From Paraglaciecola algarum (GTDB lineage: Bacteria; Pseudomonadota; Gammaproteobacteria; Enterobacterales; Alteromonadaceae), in the NCBI RefSeq assembly GCF_021532655.1, contig NZ_JAKGAS010000004.1, forward strand, positions 1-64,000: DNA of 64,000 nucleotides. The letters run 5' to 3'. The first letter of the stretch is position 1. The number at the start of each line of letters is the position of its first letter. This document shows positions 17,476 to 27,002 of the stretch, piece after piece. The position numbers and the translations under genes were made by a program. The notes beneath the pieces were generated by a model. That model made no database searches. It was not told where the DNA came from and saw nothing but the letters and a program-made list of their open reading frames with translations.

Positions 17476-18063
17476 ATGCGCGGTGATAAAGCAATTGAAA
17501 AATTACTAAAAGACTTTTCCTTTGAATCTGTGGTTGATGTAGGCTGCGGAGGCCATTTTGATCAATCTAAAGCATTTCAAACAGGTGGAAAAACCGTCAC
17601 AGCTGTCGATCCCTACGACTCAGGCGCAGAAATTCCTCAAGAGATCACATATATAAATAAAAAAGTTGAAGATTTAACCGGTAAAGAATTTGAGTATGAT
17701 CTAATTTGGTGTTGCCATTGCTTGGAGCATCAATACAATCCAATAGAATTTTTAACAAACTTAAAAAACGTAATGAAGCCAAATTCACTGGTTGCTATTA
17801 CAGTTCCGCCCTTGAAACATAACATAGTAAATGGGCATGTTACGCTTTGGAACGGAGGCTTATTGTTATATAACTTAGTTTTAGCAGGTTTCAATTGTCG
17901 TAACGCCAAGGTTAAAAAGTATGGATATAACATTACCGTTATTATTGAGCGGGACGATATCCAGCCAGATACAATACATATTGCCGATCTAGCGGACTGG
18001 TTACCCGATGGGTACAATTACCAAGGCTTTGATGGTGATATTGAAGAGTTAAATTGGGGCTAA
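17476..18063 (+). CDS. Class I SAM-dependent methyltransferase
   Basis: The 195-residue protein has motif I VVDVGCGGHFDQSKAF, motif II TVTAVDPYDSG and motif IV DLIWCCHCLEHQYNP, then VAITVPPLKHNIVNGHVTLW. This is a compact methyltransferase of the type found in polysaccharide and natural-product loci. It is the last gene of the plus-strand decoration operon, separated from the previous gene by 49 bases and followed by a hairpin with a T-run. It could be the second methyltransferase of the phosphoramidate unit or modify a sugar; the sequence does not say. Confidence 0.78.
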   Translation: MRGDKAIEKLLKDFSFESVVDVGCGGHFDQSKAFQTGGKTVTAVDPYDSGAEIPQEITYINKKVEDLTGKEFEYDLIWCCHCLEHQYNPIEFLTNLKNVMKPNSLVAITVPPLKHNIVNGHVTLWNGGLLLYNLVLAGFNCRNAKVKKYGYNITVIIERDDIQPDTIHIADLADWLPDGYNYQGFDGDIEELNWG

Positions 18064-18115
18064 TCCTAGCACCTATTAGGCGTTTAATTCTCATAAGAAA
18101 TATGCATGTAAGGAA

Positions 18116-18148
18116 AGTCGAATAATAGCTATTCGACTGCTTGTTTTT
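18116..18148 (+). terminator. Hairpin terminator between convergent decoration operons
   Basis: A perfect 9-bp stem (arms 18116-18124 and 18130-18138, AGTCGAATA with TATTCGACT, five-base loop) is followed after four bases by a run of T. It ends the plus-strand operon. The stop codon of the convergent minus-strand glycosyltransferase lies inside the hairpin, so the stem may serve both directions. Confidence 0.7.
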
Positions 18149-19079
18149 TATCTCGGGAATATCTTTCACTGGCACCTATAATTAGCCCTAAAACCCCAGC
18201 CCATGTTGATAGGTCATAGAATAAATTTTTCATTCCATAATCAGAATTTGTTTCGTAAACATTATTAATACTCACTTTTAGTTGTTTATAGGACTTTTTA
18301 ACTTTTTTTGTGATATAGAATCGAAAGTTTTTCTTGGTTACCGGTTTATCCCAAATAAACCAAAAGTCTCGACCAATATTGTAAGCTCTTCGCCATGCCC
18401 AAGTTACAGTTTGTTTGTGCATCGGCACATAATGATAAATAATAAGGTTACGACTAAAACCTAATCTAGCACCTTTAATGGCAAGAGCTCTTTGAGCTGC
18501 CACTTCTTCCCCATAGCCCATTGAATTTCCGTTCATGCCTAATAAAGGAGAAAACCCCCCCACACTTTTCAGTAGCGATACATTAAAAGTACAGTTTCCA
18601 CCTGAAAAATAAGGATCGCTTGGCGCCAGCTGTTTTTCTTCTACAACCGGCATAAAAGAACTATTGGTTTCATATGTTTCTAGAAACCAATCCTTTTTTC
18701 CAACAAAGTACCAAGGTAAATATAATCCACCAAACGCATCATAACTACCTGAATTGATAAGTTTAATATTAGTCTCTAACCAATTATCTACAGGGTATGC
18801 ATCATCATCCAAAAAACTCAACCACACTGAATCACATTGGCTTAAGGCATGATTTCGAGCATGACTTAAACCTTGAATGGTACAAAGTGAATATTCTAAA
18901 GTTTTATACTCTGTTTGCAGGTTTTGAACTACTTCTCGAGTAGTATCATTTGAATTGTTATCAACAATTAAAATGCGCAAAGACTCAATACCTTTCGTTT
19001 GAGGTAAAAGGTGTTGCAAACAAATTTCAAGAAATTCGCTTCGATTATAGGTACACACTGCAATTGTAAGGTTGATCAT
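18129..19079 (-). CDS. Family 2 glycosyltransferase
   Basis: The 316-residue GT-A glycosyltransferase has the N-terminal LTIAVCTYNRSEF, the nucleotide-binding ILIVDNNSND and the metal-binding SFLDDDAYPVDNW. A GYGEEVAAQRALAIKG block then supplies the usual acidic acceptor/base region. It is cytoplasmic, with no membrane segment visible. It is the last gene of the minus-strand operon that begins with the PEP mutase and lies 49 bases after maf, so it probably extends the flagellin glycan or its precursor. Confidence 0.85.
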   Translation of the reverse strand: MINLTIAVCTYNRSEFLEICLQHLLPQTKGIESLRILIVDNNSNDTTREVVQNLQTEYKTLEYSLCTIQGLSHARNHALSQCDSVWLSFLDDDAYPVDNWLETNIKLINSGSYDAFGGLYLPWYFVGKKDWFLETYETNSSFMPVVEEKQLAPSDPYFSGGNCTFNVSLLKSVGGFSPLLGMNGNSMGYGEEVAAQRALAIKGARLGFSRNLIIYHYVPMHKQTVTWAWRRAYNIGRDFWFIWDKPVTKKNFRFYITKKVKKSYKQLKVSINNVYETNSDYGMKNLFYDLSTWAGVLGLIIGASERYSRDKKQAVE

Positions 19080-19128
19080 TTAGTCGATATTTACCTACTA
19101 GGCTTAAATTACCAAATTCAAATTTGAT

Positions 19129-22100
19129 TTAATTTTTAGTTCGAGATTTAGCTAAAACCTCTGCGTTAGTCATAGTCCCATATACTAAATCTCTCAATTC
19201 AGGTTCTATTAGCAATTTGTTGGAACGAACATACTGAATATCAACAATACTTGTCTTTTCACTTGCAACTCTGCCATGCAACATATGAGCAGAAGCAAAC
19301 CAATCTAATTTAACTTGATTAAATATCCCGCGCATTGCTTGCCAGGTTTTTTCATGTTTGGCACACAAGTTAGTTCCCTCACCAGCCATTTTAATACGAG
19401 GCACATGCAATTTAATGTCTACATCAGACGCTAATGCCCAAATAAAGAAAATAAGATCACTAGCAGCAGCTGAATACATAAAGCAGGTATCACTGTTAGA
19501 TTGTGAAAACTGAGTTTGATTAGGCCAAAGTAACTGCAGACTGGCATTATCATATGCTAAAAGAGATGTTACATCTAAACTAGCATCAAAGGTATGACTG
19601 GTTACGATGACCCTTTTATTGGGAAATGCACAGCAAAAAGACATAACACTTTCAATGTCACATTTTTTGCCTAAATCAACAAATAGTAATATTTTAGAAC
19701 TGCTATTAACAGCTTCCATATCAGCCACTGACAGAGTGGAGATATCGTCTAACAAACTATGTTCGACCTCCCCTCTTTGTAACATTTTACTAAAATAATC
19801 TAATGTGTCCGTATCGTGAAAGTATATTGCCAACTTTTCTCGACTGAGTAATTCTATGGTTCTAGAGTTAATTCGATAAACAGCCAAACTAGAACATCGG
19901 TCCAAATTAGATGCTTGTTCGGTCCAATCTTTTGCCATTAACTCAAATGATTCGCTCCACATTTCTTTGGCGTCATTAAATCGAGCTAGTACTTTTTCGT
20001 GATCTGAAGAAGCGTAAATTATTTTAGATAACAAGGCATTGGCATAGTTTAATGTTCCATAGAACAAATAAAACAACAAACTTTTGCCACTTTTATAGGA
20101 CTCAAATATTGCTTTTCGCTGATCCTCAATAACTTGAAAAGCATCCTCCATTGTAGTGACATCGCGCTTAATAATTTTCTCAAAATTATCAATATCTTTA
20201 GTTAATTGTTCTACAGTAAATTTTGAGTCATACAATTGCCTAAACTCTTCTTCTTGTACATCAGCATAGGCTTTACTTTTACTATCTAAGAACTGTGTTT
20301 TAGCTGATTCATCTGTAGTTAATAAAATATTGTCTACGGCAAGAGGAATTGCTCCTTTAATAAGAGCACCATCTGCAAGGTTATAACACTCAACCGCAGA
20401 GCACTCGGCTAAGGTTTGTTCAAGAATAACTTTGGAAACTTTAAATTCATATTTGGTAAAAACAGTTTTTCTGAAATTACCTGGCACCTGCAATGAAGTA
20501 TTACCTTTAGCATCATAATCATAAAGCTGTTTGCCACCTTCAGAGTAATAGCCTGATGATTTTGAGTGGTGCTCTCCCTTTTTAACAAATCCCAAATCAA
20601 TGCCAATTAAGTATATTTGTTGGCACCCAATTTTAGTAAAAAGATTTAGCGCAAAATTGGCAACCGTAGGAAAAGCAAAAGCCAAGGATTCATAATTTGA
20701 TTCCCCCAATACGGCTAGACTCGAAACACTAGAAGACTCCCCTGTTTTGAAAGCTATATAAACATCCTTGTATAATTTGCAGGTATCAGGGTGTATGCCA
20801 TTACACGACAACAAATTAATTTGTTTCAAATATTCAGGATTTTTAATCCTAGAAGCCCAATCAAACGTCGCTCTATTTTGTTCAATTTCAGCATGAAAAT
20901 CTGGGACAATACCGTGTTTATAAAGAACCTGAAGAGCCGTCCCACAAGAAACAATAATGGCTTTATTTTGATTCTCTTTAATAGCATTAATTGCGTGATC
21001 AACTGATGGACCATTGCCAACAATAAATACAGGGACTTGCTGATCATCGTAAGTCAAATACTGGCTCGGCGAGCTCTTTAAAAAGTGATACCCCTGTAAC
21101 AATGCTTCCTTAGTATGAGTAATACCATACCGAGCATGATCGAAATATTCCCCCATTGAAATTACAACTTGTAATTGTTCTCTAAGCTGAGAAATAGCTT
21201 CGTTTAACGAGTCATTATAATAACACTGGTAAAAATAGGTATTACTTAATATATAGGGCCCGATAGAATAGAACTGGTTTAGCAAATCTCTAAACAAATT
21301 GGATCCGTCGTCACCAATGTTTAGGTAAATCCGTGATTCACTTTTATCAATTTTTTCTAGAATTTCACTCCAATCAATGGCGAATAACGAAGCGTAAAAA
21401 AAGTCTCTATTTGGCTCACATATAAACAATTTCTCAACAGTATGTTGGTTCATTAAATTATCTAATTGATAACCACAACCTAACCCAAATAAAATTATCG
21501 ACTTTATTGTTTCAGGTAACTCACCAACATCTTCTTCAAATTCATCTAACAGTGTTTCTGACTTAGCGACAAATCGATAATGTAAATAGTCACGTAATTT
21601 ATTACCATGATATCCAAATATTAACCCATCTTTATTTGGGTACTGTTTAAACCCATTAAAATTTCCCTGACTTTCATTAACGGGACTTTTACCATGCAAA
21701 GGCACTAAACGGTCCATTATTATTAAGTTCACTTCACCGTTTTCATGGACAACTGGCAACCAATGTTTAGGTTTATATGATTTAAACTCTTTATAAATAT
21801 CAGGAAAATATTTTTCAAATGCAGCCAAGTTTCCTTGGAACACGTCGGCGTTAATATCTACGTCAGAATAAACATCAACATCTACAGACTCACTCCATAC
21901 GGGGCAATAGGATCCCGCTTTATTAAACTGATTAAAAGAAAATCCCTTGTCAGTTAGTTCATCCCAACTCGTAGATAAAAGTTGTTGGGATATCGCATTA
22001 AAAATTGGATGATTGTAATGTTGGTATAAATAGGCCCCTTCAACTAAAACGTGTTCTCTAAGCTCATTAATATCACTTAATAGATCACGACCATCTTTGC

Positions 22101-22704
22101 CAAATTGAAAATATAGGCCGGTGTTCTGACGTTTAGCTTTTTCTAATATCTTTTGCCACTCAATGGTCATTGCAGAACATTTCGCATATTGAATTTCTGG
22201 CTCATAGATAACTAAATGTTCAATATTATGATTGTCGATCAAGTCAACAATGTGATGACCTAACCCCAAACCTAATACGATGACCAATTTAGCTGAATCT
22301 GGAAAACTAGTTTGCTTGGTAAATTGGTGGTAGGCAGGTAACTTTTTTAATTCTATTGTAGCAGCACTATCGTTCAGCACTTTTGTTTGCTGAGAAAAAT
22401 CTGCGTAAGGAGCCCGCTCGCAAAAACTTTTATACTGTTGGTGGATCTCGTGCTTCGGGTGTTGGCCATAAAGCACTCTACCAATGCCAAAATCAACAAT
22501 ATTCAATTCACCATGTTTATTACAAACAACAGAGATACTACTAGTCGAAGTATTAGAAATTATAGGTACAACACTAGGAATGTGACGTTGAAATGCATTC
22601 ACATTTTGTCTTAATGTTCGTTCTAAATTCGCAGCATGTGCAGCCTCGATTTCAGCTTGTTTCAGTTCGTCTTTTTCTATGTGAAAACGGATATCTTTAA
22701 GCAT
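19129..22704 (-). CDS. maf: Maf (motility-associated factor) flagellin glycosyltransferase with duplicated N-terminal module
   Basis: Maf proteins attach pseudaminic or legionaminic acid to flagellin. The central DUF115/MptE-like domain is clear, with VFIVGNGPSVDHAI near residue 560 and QIYLIGIDLGFV further on. At 1191 residues it is far longer than usual Maf proteins. The N-terminal Rossmann-like module occurs twice: GLGLGHHIVDLI ... EWQKILEK near residue 143-200, and GLGCGYQLDNLM ... DWSEILEK near 407-460, about 264 residues apart. A C-terminal extension beyond about 850 has no recognised motif. It sits between glycosyltransferase and methyltransferase genes. Pse synthesis genes downstream of position 30850 supply the probable donor. 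Confidence 0.88.
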   Translation of the reverse strand: MLKDIRFHIEKDELKQAEIEAAHAANLERTLRQNVNAFQRHIPSVVPIISNTSTSSISVVCNKHGELNIVDFGIGRVLYGQHPKHEIHQQYKSFCERAPYADFSQQTKVLNDSAATIELKKLPAYHQFTKQTSFPDSAKLVIVLGLGLGHHIVDLIDNHNIEHLVIYEPEIQYAKCSAMTIEWQKILEKAKRQNTGLYFQFGKDGRDLLSDINELREHVLVEGAYLYQHYNHPIFNAISQQLLSTSWDELTDKGFSFNQFNKAGSYCPVWSESVDVDVYSDVDINADVFQGNLAAFEKYFPDIYKEFKSYKPKHWLPVVHENGEVNLIIMDRLVPLHGKSPVNESQGNFNGFKQYPNKDGLIFGYHGNKLRDYLHYRFVAKSETLLDEFEEDVGELPETIKSIILFGLGCGYQLDNLMNQHTVEKLFICEPNRDFFYASLFAIDWSEILEKIDKSESRIYLNIGDDGSNLFRDLLNQFYSIGPYILSNTYFYQCYYNDSLNEAISQLREQLQVVISMGEYFDHARYGITHTKEALLQGYHFLKSSPSQYLTYDDQQVPVFIVGNGPSVDHAINAIKENQNKAIIVSCGTALQVLYKHGIVPDFHAEIEQNRATFDWASRIKNPEYLKQINLLSCNGIHPDTCKLYKDVYIAFKTGESSSVSSLAVLGESNYESLAFAFPTVANFALNLFTKIGCQQIYLIGIDLGFVKKGEHHSKSSGYYSEGGKQLYDYDAKGNTSLQVPGNFRKTVFTKYEFKVSKVILEQTLAECSAVECYNLADGALIKGAIPLAVDNILLTTDESAKTQFLDSKSKAYADVQEEEFRQLYDSKFTVEQLTKDIDNFEKIIKRDVTTMEDAFQVIEDQRKAIFESYKSGKSLLFYLFYGTLNYANALLSKIIYASSDHEKVLARFNDAKEMWSESFELMAKDWTEQASNLDRCSSLAVYRINSRTIELLSREKLAIYFHDTDTLDYFSKMLQRGEVEHSLLDDISTLSVADMEAVNSSSKILLFVDLGKKCDIESVMSFCCAFPNKRVIVTSHTFDASLDVTSLLAYDNASLQLLWPNQTQFSQSNSDTCFMYSAAASDLIFFIWALASDVDIKLHVPRIKMAGEGTNLCAKHEKTWQAMRGIFNQVKLDWFASAHMLHGRVASEKTSIVDIQYVRSNKLLIEPELRDLVYGTMTNAEVLAKSRTKN

Positions 22705-22796
22705 AATTTAAATACTAACGTTACCTTTAATTCAAAATTGAGTTTTTTAAATCCAATATTTAGGAGCTGCAGATCAATAGTTATTAACTCTTTTAT

Positions 22797-23576
22797 CTAA
22801 CCCAGTTTCATCGAATTTATTTTAGAACCAACAAATAACTTTTCTTCTTTAATTAATCCATATTTATTGTTATTCGAGAAATGTTTGTCATCTATATTCC
22901 AATCAAAAACATCTACTGAAAAACCGGCACTTTCTAACTTTTGCTTATAGTCCTGTCCGTAGATCCTAACGTGATCTTCTTGACCAAACACCTCTAGTCG
23001 ACCTTCATCTGTAGTAACCTTTGAGTCTTCAAATGTTCTCTCAAGATTTAACGAAATAGGAACCTGTAAAATGGCTTTACCAGTATGCTTTTTTAACACT
23101 CTTAACACTTCAGTCATTGCTAGATTATCATCTGGAATATGTTCGAACACATGATTAACAATAACAAAATCAAAAGTATCATCTTGAAATGGTAACGCGG
23201 TTAAATCTAACTTAACATCGGCACGTGGGGACTTTAAATCCGCGGTTAAATAAAATAGGTTTTTGCATTGCCTAAAACAATTCATTAATACTGGCTCTGG
23301 CGCAATGTGTAACACTTTATTATGCTGTTTGAACATATTGGAATGGTGCTTTAAGTATAGAAAAACTAAACGTTCCCTATCCATAGAGCCACAAATATAA
23401 CACCTTGCACTTTCACGTAACCCACCGCCAACTACCTGTTTATCGTAAAGAACAGGTACATCTAAACCCGCTGGTATAAAACGAGACAATGGGCGATGAC
23501 AAAATGGGCAAGTATGTTTAATTCCCCAAACTTTAGTCCAACGCTTAAATCTTCGAAACTCTCTAGCAAGATCCAA
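22797..23576 (-). CDS. SAM methyltransferase with N-terminal zinc-finger-like cysteines
   Basis: The 259-residue protein has two CxxC pairs near the N-terminus (CPFCHRPL and CYICGSMDRERL), which probably bind zinc. A class I methyltransferase core follows, with VLHIAPEPVL in place of the usual glycine loop, DLTALPFQDDTFDFVIVNHV and EHIPDDN. This pattern recurs in methyltransferases of glycan clusters. It is preceded by 64 and followed by 92 non-coding bases, looser packing than the phosphonate genes upstream. The substrate is unknown. Confidence 0.8.
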   Translation of the reverse strand: MDLAREFRRFKRWTKVWGIKHTCPFCHRPLSRFIPAGLDVPVLYDKQVVGGGLRESARCYICGSMDRERLVFLYLKHHSNMFKQHNKVLHIAPEPVLMNCFRQCKNLFYLTADLKSPRADVKLDLTALPFQDDTFDFVIVNHVFEHIPDDNLAMTEVLRVLKKHTGKAILQVPISLNLERTFEDSKVTTDEGRLEVFGQEDHVRIYGQDYKQKLESAGFSVDVFDWNIDDKHFSNNNKYGLIKEEKLFVGSKINSMKLG

Positions 23577-23640
23577 AAAGCACTCCTATATTGCTAAACC
23601 CACTCAACCATTCAATTTTTGTTGCTGAGCAACTTGCACT

Positions 23641-24885
23641 CTAAAAACAAACAATTCGATTTGTTAAAGACGCATTGTTTTGTACTACTGTTTTTGTCAT
23701 TTCTTTCATATATTTGTCTGTAGCTAAAATAATCCAAATACGTTCCTCGTCACCACCTTCTATTTCTCTTAATCTCTCTTCAGGTAAAGTAACAGACACA
23801 CCTTCAATTTTGCTATTTTCTTTAGCCGAATTTGAATCAATCACTCCCACTACCGTGGTATTTTTTAAAAAACCAATTATTTCCTTTGCATAGTTATTGG
23901 CACCATAAATAATGACCTTATTAATATTTTTATTATGCAAAACTTTGGCCAAATGAATAAGCCTTTTTGAAACACGTTTTCCAGCAATTCGATGAGTTTT
24001 TATTGTATTCCAGGCTACTTTACAGTCGTACAATACGGCAAACCAAAAATCGATATTTACAAGTAAATTAGAAAATTTATTCTCGTTAAGGGATTTTCTA
24101 AGTAACACTCTTGATATAAAACAAAGCTTGGCTGTATATGGAAAATAATCTACATATTCCTTTAAAAAACGCCTAGAAAAACTAAAACTTAGACCACCAG
24201 AAACATTGTCACCACTAGCTAAATGTCGATTACAGAGACTTTTTGGTATGAAATGAAAATCATCCGTAAGCTTGCCTATTCGAAGAATAAAATCCCAATC
24301 TTGATGTCCATTTAGGGTCTCGTTAAATAGACACGTCAGCGCAATTTCTCTTTTAACTGTAATAGTGCTAGTTTGAATTCCCACTTTGTGATTTTCTACA
24401 AACATATATTCAGCAACAGACGTGCCATTTTTTTTACCATATTCAGGTATGGCTTTTGCTCGCTTGCCCAATGTTACATTTGTATATTGGTGATAAATAA
24501 GATTTGGCTTTGAGTGAAGAGAGATCGCTAACGACACTTCTGTTAATTTATCTTCGTGCCACTGATCATCAGAATCTAAAAAAGCTATATATTCACCTCT
24601 TGCCGCTTTTATCCCTGTATTGCGTGCAGTTGCACCATTACAATTACTTTGGTGGCGCAGTAGTAACGGCCTGTTAGATTCTGGGAGATCGTTAATTAGT
24701 TTAGAAATTTGGTGTTGGGTATTCGGTTCTGAGCCATCATCAATAATAATAATCTCATAGTCATTCACTCGTTGATTTAGCACTGATTCCAGTGCCCGTT
24801 TTAGGGGCGCAATTCGATTATATACTGGAATAATGACAGAGAACTGAATAGCTGCAGACGTATCCACAGTCTTAGACTTCTTCAT
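23641..24885 (-). CDS. Family 2 glycosyltransferase with C-terminal Rossmann-like domain
   Basis: The N-terminal GT-A domain shows FSVIIPVYNRIAPLKRAL, IIIIDDGSE, ARNTGIKAARGEYIAFLDSD and the acceptor-side GHQDWDF. From about residue 300 a second module begins, with KVIIYGANNYAKEIIGFL and TTVVGVIDSNSAKENSKIEG. This nucleotide-binding-like domain is also seen in the LicD protein two genes upstream. I place the start at ATG 24885 (MKKSKTVDT), which matches the family, rather than 29 codons earlier inside the upstream gene; it overlaps that gene by 14 bases. It probably adds a sugar to the glycan that carries the phosphonate. Confidence 0.85.
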   Translation of the reverse strand: MKKSKTVDTSAAIQFSVIIPVYNRIAPLKRALESVLNQRVNDYEIIIIDDGSEPNTQHQISKLINDLPESNRPLLLRHQSNCNGATARNTGIKAARGEYIAFLDSDDQWHEDKLTEVSLAISLHSKPNLIYHQYTNVTLGKRAKAIPEYGKKNGTSVAEYMFVENHKVGIQTSTITVKREIALTCLFNETLNGHQDWDFILRIGKLTDDFHFIPKSLCNRHLASGDNVSGGLSFSFSRRFLKEYVDYFPYTAKLCFISRVLLRKSLNENKFSNLLVNIDFWFAVLYDCKVAWNTIKTHRIAGKRVSKRLIHLAKVLHNKNINKVIIYGANNYAKEIIGFLKNTTVVGVIDSNSAKENSKIEGVSVTLPEERLREIEGGDEERIWIILATDKYMKEMTKTVVQNNASLTNRIVCF

Positions 24886-26104
24886 GCATGCAGTCGATAT
24901 TACTGTAATTTCTAACCCAATATGCAGGTTCAAGCTCATTGATTTTAACTTGCCTATCCACCATGGCGGCAAATAGCCGTTCTAATTGATGACTATGTTT
25001 CGATAGAATTGAAATGCCCTCAGTCACAATTTCCACACCGGCTAATGCTGCTTCATACAAAGTACTCGAAGTAATGCCGTGCACACGTTTAGCGTTTTCC
25101 AATAGGCTAATAAAATTTTTATCAGAAACTGGATAGCCTCGATAATCATATGAATGTCTATGCGGATCTTTAGGGTGTGCTTTAAACACTATTTTTTCGT
25201 CTTTAGGATAATAATCAATAATGTAATCAATAAACTCTTGCATACCATTGGTGAACCGACTGCAATTCATAATGTTGACATCATCAGGAACTTGCAAAGG
25301 TACTAATACATAATCTTTACTCTTATGCTCAAACCCGTTTAAAAATTGCTTTTTAACTAGTTCCAACTTTTCAATATGGCTTGATGTTACCCAAGTTAAA
25401 TCGTCATGCATTAAACTAGATTGATGGTTAACGCCTTTTTTATCCAAATAATAATAATTTTTTTGCGGGAAGAACCCATATTCAACATAGGTGAGTTTTC
25501 TATTGGAAAATACTGACTTAGCAATATCGTAAAGCGGTCTTTGACCATTAAAAATCAATACATATCTACAATTCCAATATTGAACATAATAAAACAATGT
25601 TAGAGGGCACACAGATACAACCGTCAGTCCTTTTGACTTAAAATACAACTTAAGGGATTTAAGATGATTTGCATGACGTACCACACCATCGGCATGTTCT
25701 AACAATAAGATGCAGTCTTGCGGTGGCGCTTTACCAATATTCCTTAAATCTAAATAAGGATCTACCAGCAAGACCTCCTGAATATTGTGATTTTCAACTA
25801 AAGCACATAGTTGATTGTATTGGTAGTTACCATTTCCTGTGCCTATCACTACTGTGCCACTGGCATCTTTTGGCGCGCACCAGTTGTGAGTGAGTGGTTG
25901 GCTGTGTATTTTTTCCAAAGCCGCTGGATATTCAATTCTTTTTGTTATATTTGCACCGAATCTCTCAATGATCCCATTGGCAAATCCACCACTACCAAAC
26001 AACATGAATTGCTGTTGAGCAAGGGCATCCAGTGCAACTGGCTTAAGCTTTTTTAATAAACCTTCTACAGATTTATCTAACATAAAATCATTCGCAGCTG
26101 ACAT
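24872..26104 (-). CDS. KpsS/KpsC-like capsule-type transferase
   Basis: The 410-residue protein ends in a domain with YVLVPLQVPDDVNI, KIVFKAHPKDP and HGITSSTLYEAALAG. These blocks resemble the capsule synthesis family (KpsC/KpsS, CMP-Kdo-dependent transferases) and related GT-B enzymes. The first 150 residues hold a small nucleotide-binding-like region (FMLFGSGGFANGII and TVVIGTGNGNYQ). A CMP-activated acidic sugar such as pseudaminate is a plausible donor, but this is inference. The start is uncertain: ATG 26104 overlaps licD by 17 bases, and a GTG farther upstream or ATG 26083 are alternatives. Confidence 0.6.
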   Translation of the reverse strand: MSAANDFMLDKSVEGLLKKLKPVALDALAQQQFMLFGSGGFANGIIERFGANITKRIEYPAALEKIHSQPLTHNWCAPKDASGTVVIGTGNGNYQYNQLCALVENHNIQEVLLVDPYLDLRNIGKAPPQDCILLLEHADGVVRHANHLKSLKLYFKSKGLTVVSVCPLTLFYYVQYWNCRYVLIFNGQRPLYDIAKSVFSNRKLTYVEYGFFPQKNYYYLDKKGVNHQSSLMHDDLTWVTSSHIEKLELVKKQFLNGFEHKSKDYVLVPLQVPDDVNIMNCSRFTNGMQEFIDYIIDYYPKDEKIVFKAHPKDPHRHSYDYRGYPVSDKNFISLLENAKRVHGITSSTLYEAALAGVEIVTEGISILSKHSHQLERLFAAMVDRQVKINELEPAYWVRNYSNIDCMHEEV

Positions 26105-27002
26105 ATTCAGACTTAAAACCCGCCTCTTTGATTTCACTAATACTAACTGAATTTAAATTAGCGTAATCACTAAGCTGAATGTTTTTCTTGGGTGTATTCC
26201 AGTCGCCATATTGAAAACTAAGATAATCTTTATAATCGTTTGGCACTTGAATTTTTTGACCTTGCCACTCAATGATATCTAGTTGTTCAAAATGTTTTTG
26301 TGGAGCAAACCACATACCTAAACTAGGCATATGCAAGGCGTTACCATCTTTAAATTCCCGAAAACAAATCGACGTAGTGAATTCACTATAAGAGCCACTT
26401 TTATCTGAAAATTTAATGAGCAGCCCTGCCACCAGGCCATTTTTATTTGATAATTTTTCAAGACTCCAAGCTAACACAGAAGAGTGGCGCTTAATAAAAT
26501 CACTACATAGTAACTCTACTTCATGCTGGCTGGATAATGGTGCCGAAAAATCAATATCATCATCCCAAGGAATAATGTCATTATCTCTAACAATACCTAA
26601 CAAGGTCCCAAAATCGACGGATAGTGAAACCGACCTTTGAATGGCTAAGGAGCTTAACCCTGTGACTATTTCTCTAGCCAAATTTAGGCTTTTTTGGTTG
26701 GAAAATGGCGTTAGTTTTTTAAGTTGATTTTTTTCCGGCAATACAACCTTTTGCGGTTCAATATGCAGCTCTTCTAAAAGTTGTTTCTGAACTTCCAATG
26801 CCCATTGTGTGGTGATCACAATTTTATCAAATTCTATATTTTTCAATTCAGAGGGGGCGTATATAGGCGCCCCTTCGAACTGTGTACCTTGTTTAGCTTC
26901 ATCATTATCAACAAAACCAATTAAGTTATGGTTAGCTATGTTATTGACAAGATACTGCCTTGCACCATCGCCAGCACCAAACAATAAGGTACGCTCTTTC
27001 AT
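26088..27002 (-). CDS. LicD-family phosphotransferase with N-terminal Rossmann-like domain
   Basis: LicD proteins transfer phosphocholine or related groups from CDP/CMP donors to glycans. The hallmark is present: DFGTLLGIVRDNDIIPWDDD (residues about 128-147), followed by ID. A separate N-terminal module (LLFGAGDGARQYLV, then LIGFVDNDEAKQG) resembles the sugar-nucleotide/CoA-binding-like accessory domains fused to transferases. The gene overlaps the phosphonoacetaldehyde reductase gene by four bases. Lying directly downstream of a PEP mutase-cytidylyltransferase fusion, it is the natural candidate for attaching a CMP-activated phosphonate to the glycan. The family is certain; the phosphonate substrate is inferred. 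Confidence 0.85.
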   Translation of the reverse strand: MKERTLLFGAGDGARQYLVNNIANHNLIGFVDNDEAKQGTQFEGAPIYAPSELKNIEFDKIVITTQWALEVQKQLLEELHIEPQKVVLPEKNQLKKLTPFSNQKSLNLAREIVTGLSSLAIQRSVSLSVDFGTLLGIVRDNDIIPWDDDIDFSAPLSSQHEVELLCSDFIKRHSSVLAWSLEKLSNKNGLVAGLLIKFSDKSGSYSEFTTSICFREFKDGNALHMPSLGMWFAPQKHFEQLDIIEWQGQKIQVPNDYKDYLSFQYGDWNTPKKNIQLSDYANLNSVSISEIKEAGFKSEYVSCE

